From Prevotella sp. UBA3675 (lineage in GTDB: Bacteria > Bacteroidota > Bacteroidia > Bacteroidales > Bacteroidaceae): a DNA stretch of 6,624 nucleotides. The position numbers were made by a program, and so were the translations under genes. The notes under the pieces were generated by a model that was not told where the DNA came from, did not search any database, and saw nothing but the letters and a program-made list of their open reading frames with translations. Within the stretch, counting starts at the first letter, position 1. Every line of letters starts with the position of its first letter. Of the stretch, positions 6,021-6,624 are shown in pieces. The stretch spans positions 6,228 to 12,851 of the forward strand of contig DFJI01000044.1 of assembly GCA_002372235.1 (NCBI GenBank). Reading direction: 5' to 3'.

Positions 6021-6624
6021 ATGAAAATAGGAAATATAGAGTTTGGCAATCGTCCGCTCTTCCTTGCACCGATGGAAGACGTGACAGACATTGGCTTCCG
6101 CCGACTGTGCAAGCGGTTTGGCGCCTCAATGGTCTATACCGAGTTCGTGTCGGCTGAGGCACTGGTGCGCGATGTGAAGACCACCGTGCGCAAACTGCAG
6201 ATCAGCGACGACGAGCGACCCGTGGGCATTCAAATCTATGGCCGCGATGTCGATGCGATGGTTGAGGCGGCCAAGATGGTGGAACAGGCTGGCCCCGACC
6301 TCATCGACCTGAACTTCGGCTGTCCTGTGAAGAAGGTGGCAGGCAAGGGTGCCGGTGCAGGCATGTTGCAGAACATACCGAAGATGCTGGAGATTACGCG
6401 CAAGGTGGTCGATGCCGTCAGGATTCCCGTCACGGCAAAGACCCGTCTGGGGTGGAACCACGACCAGCTCATCATCACCGAGCTGGCTGAGCAGCTGCAG
6501 GACTGCGGCATAGCGGCGCTCACCATTCATGGCCGCACGCGCAGTCAGATGTACACAGGCAATGCCGACTGGACGCTCATTGGCGAGGTGAAGCGCAATC
6601 CGCGCATCCATATCCCCATCATCG
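6021..6624 (+). CDS. dusB: tRNA-dihydrouridine synthase (DusB-type), N-terminal part, cut by the window edge
   Basis: An FMN-dependent enzyme that reduces specific uridines in tRNA to dihydrouridine. Some 201 residues are present of about 330 usual; the reading frame is open to the right edge. The FMN-binding start LAPMEDVTD (residues 15-23) is intact. LNFGCPVKKV (97-106) holds the catalytic acid Cys101, and the following GKGAGAGML is the phosphate-side glycine segment. Lys140 in AKTRLGW and the HGRTR motif further on are conserved flavin/substrate contacts. The ATG at 6021, after an A-rich stretch, puts LAPMEDVTD at the usual distance from the N-terminus. DusB is the best subfamily fit from the N-terminal motifs, but the C-terminal tRNA-binding domain that would confirm it is outside the window. 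Confidence 0.92.
   Translation, partial: MKIGNIEFGNRPLFLAPMEDVTDIGFRRLCKRFGASMVYTEFVSAEALVRDVKTTVRKLQISDDERPVGIQIYGRDVDAMVEAAKMVEQAGPDLIDLNFGCPVKKVAGKGAGAGMLQNIPKMLEITRKVVDAVRIPVTAKTRLGWNHDQLIITELAEQLQDCGIAALTIHGRTRSQMYTGNADWTLIGEVKRNPRIHIPII

Noticed and set aside
5975..6157. Plus-strand 60-codon open frame at the start of dusB
   Set aside because: It overlaps dusB in a different frame across its conserved FMN-binding start and shows no features of its own.
1..6624. An undescribed multi-gene system such as defence, mobile element or biosynthesis
   Set aside because: Every substantial gene belongs to a known family, the genes are in separate transcription units, and none carries domains typical of such systems.

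Overview
The window looks like chromosome of a Bacteroidales bacterium, most likely a member of the Prevotellaceae. Four things point there: a peptidase S46 gene, a C10 (streptopain/interpain-type) protease carrying BspA-type leucine-rich repeats, no Shine-Dalgarno sequences ahead of the genes, and several copies of the Bacteroidetes promoter -7 box TAnnTTTG. The coding sequence is visibly GC-rich and the short intergenic gaps are AT-rich, which would suit one of the higher-GC Prevotella-like lineages. No species can be named from the sequence alone.

Layout. At 1-631 (minus strand) is the N-terminal part of an S46 dipeptidyl-peptidase, cut by the window edge just after its probable catalytic Asp. 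The 286-bp gap at 632-917 separates it from the divergent gene dinB. This gap holds an inverted-repeat element built from octamers (685-821) and two overlapping divergent promoters (861-907). dinB (918-2039, plus) encodes DNA polymerase IV. After a 107-bp gap with a -7 box inside a 9-bp dyad comes a 976-residue secreted C10 cysteine protease (2147-5077, plus). Fifteen bases further on is a pyridoxamine/pyridoxine kinase-like gene (5093-5938, plus), whose likely -7 box contains the protease stop codon. An 82-bp gap then leads to a dusB-type tRNA-dihydrouridine synthase (6021 to the right edge, plus, incomplete).

The genes do not form a recognisable pathway. The two exported peptidases (S46 exopeptidase and C10 endopeptidase) fit a peptide-scavenging lifestyle, and the vitamin B6 kinase would supply cofactor for amino-acid enzymes, but that link is inference only. 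dinB and dusB are housekeeping genes of DNA damage tolerance and tRNA modification. Each gene appears to have its own promoter.

I see no defence system, phage, CRISPR array, insertion sequence with a transposase, or RNA gene. The least ordinary material is non-coding: the octamer inverted-repeat element that would lie in the leader of the S46 mRNA, the overlapping divergent promoters, and two genes with the same TAnnTTTGCAG-N7-ATG arrangement, which implies nearly leaderless transcripts.
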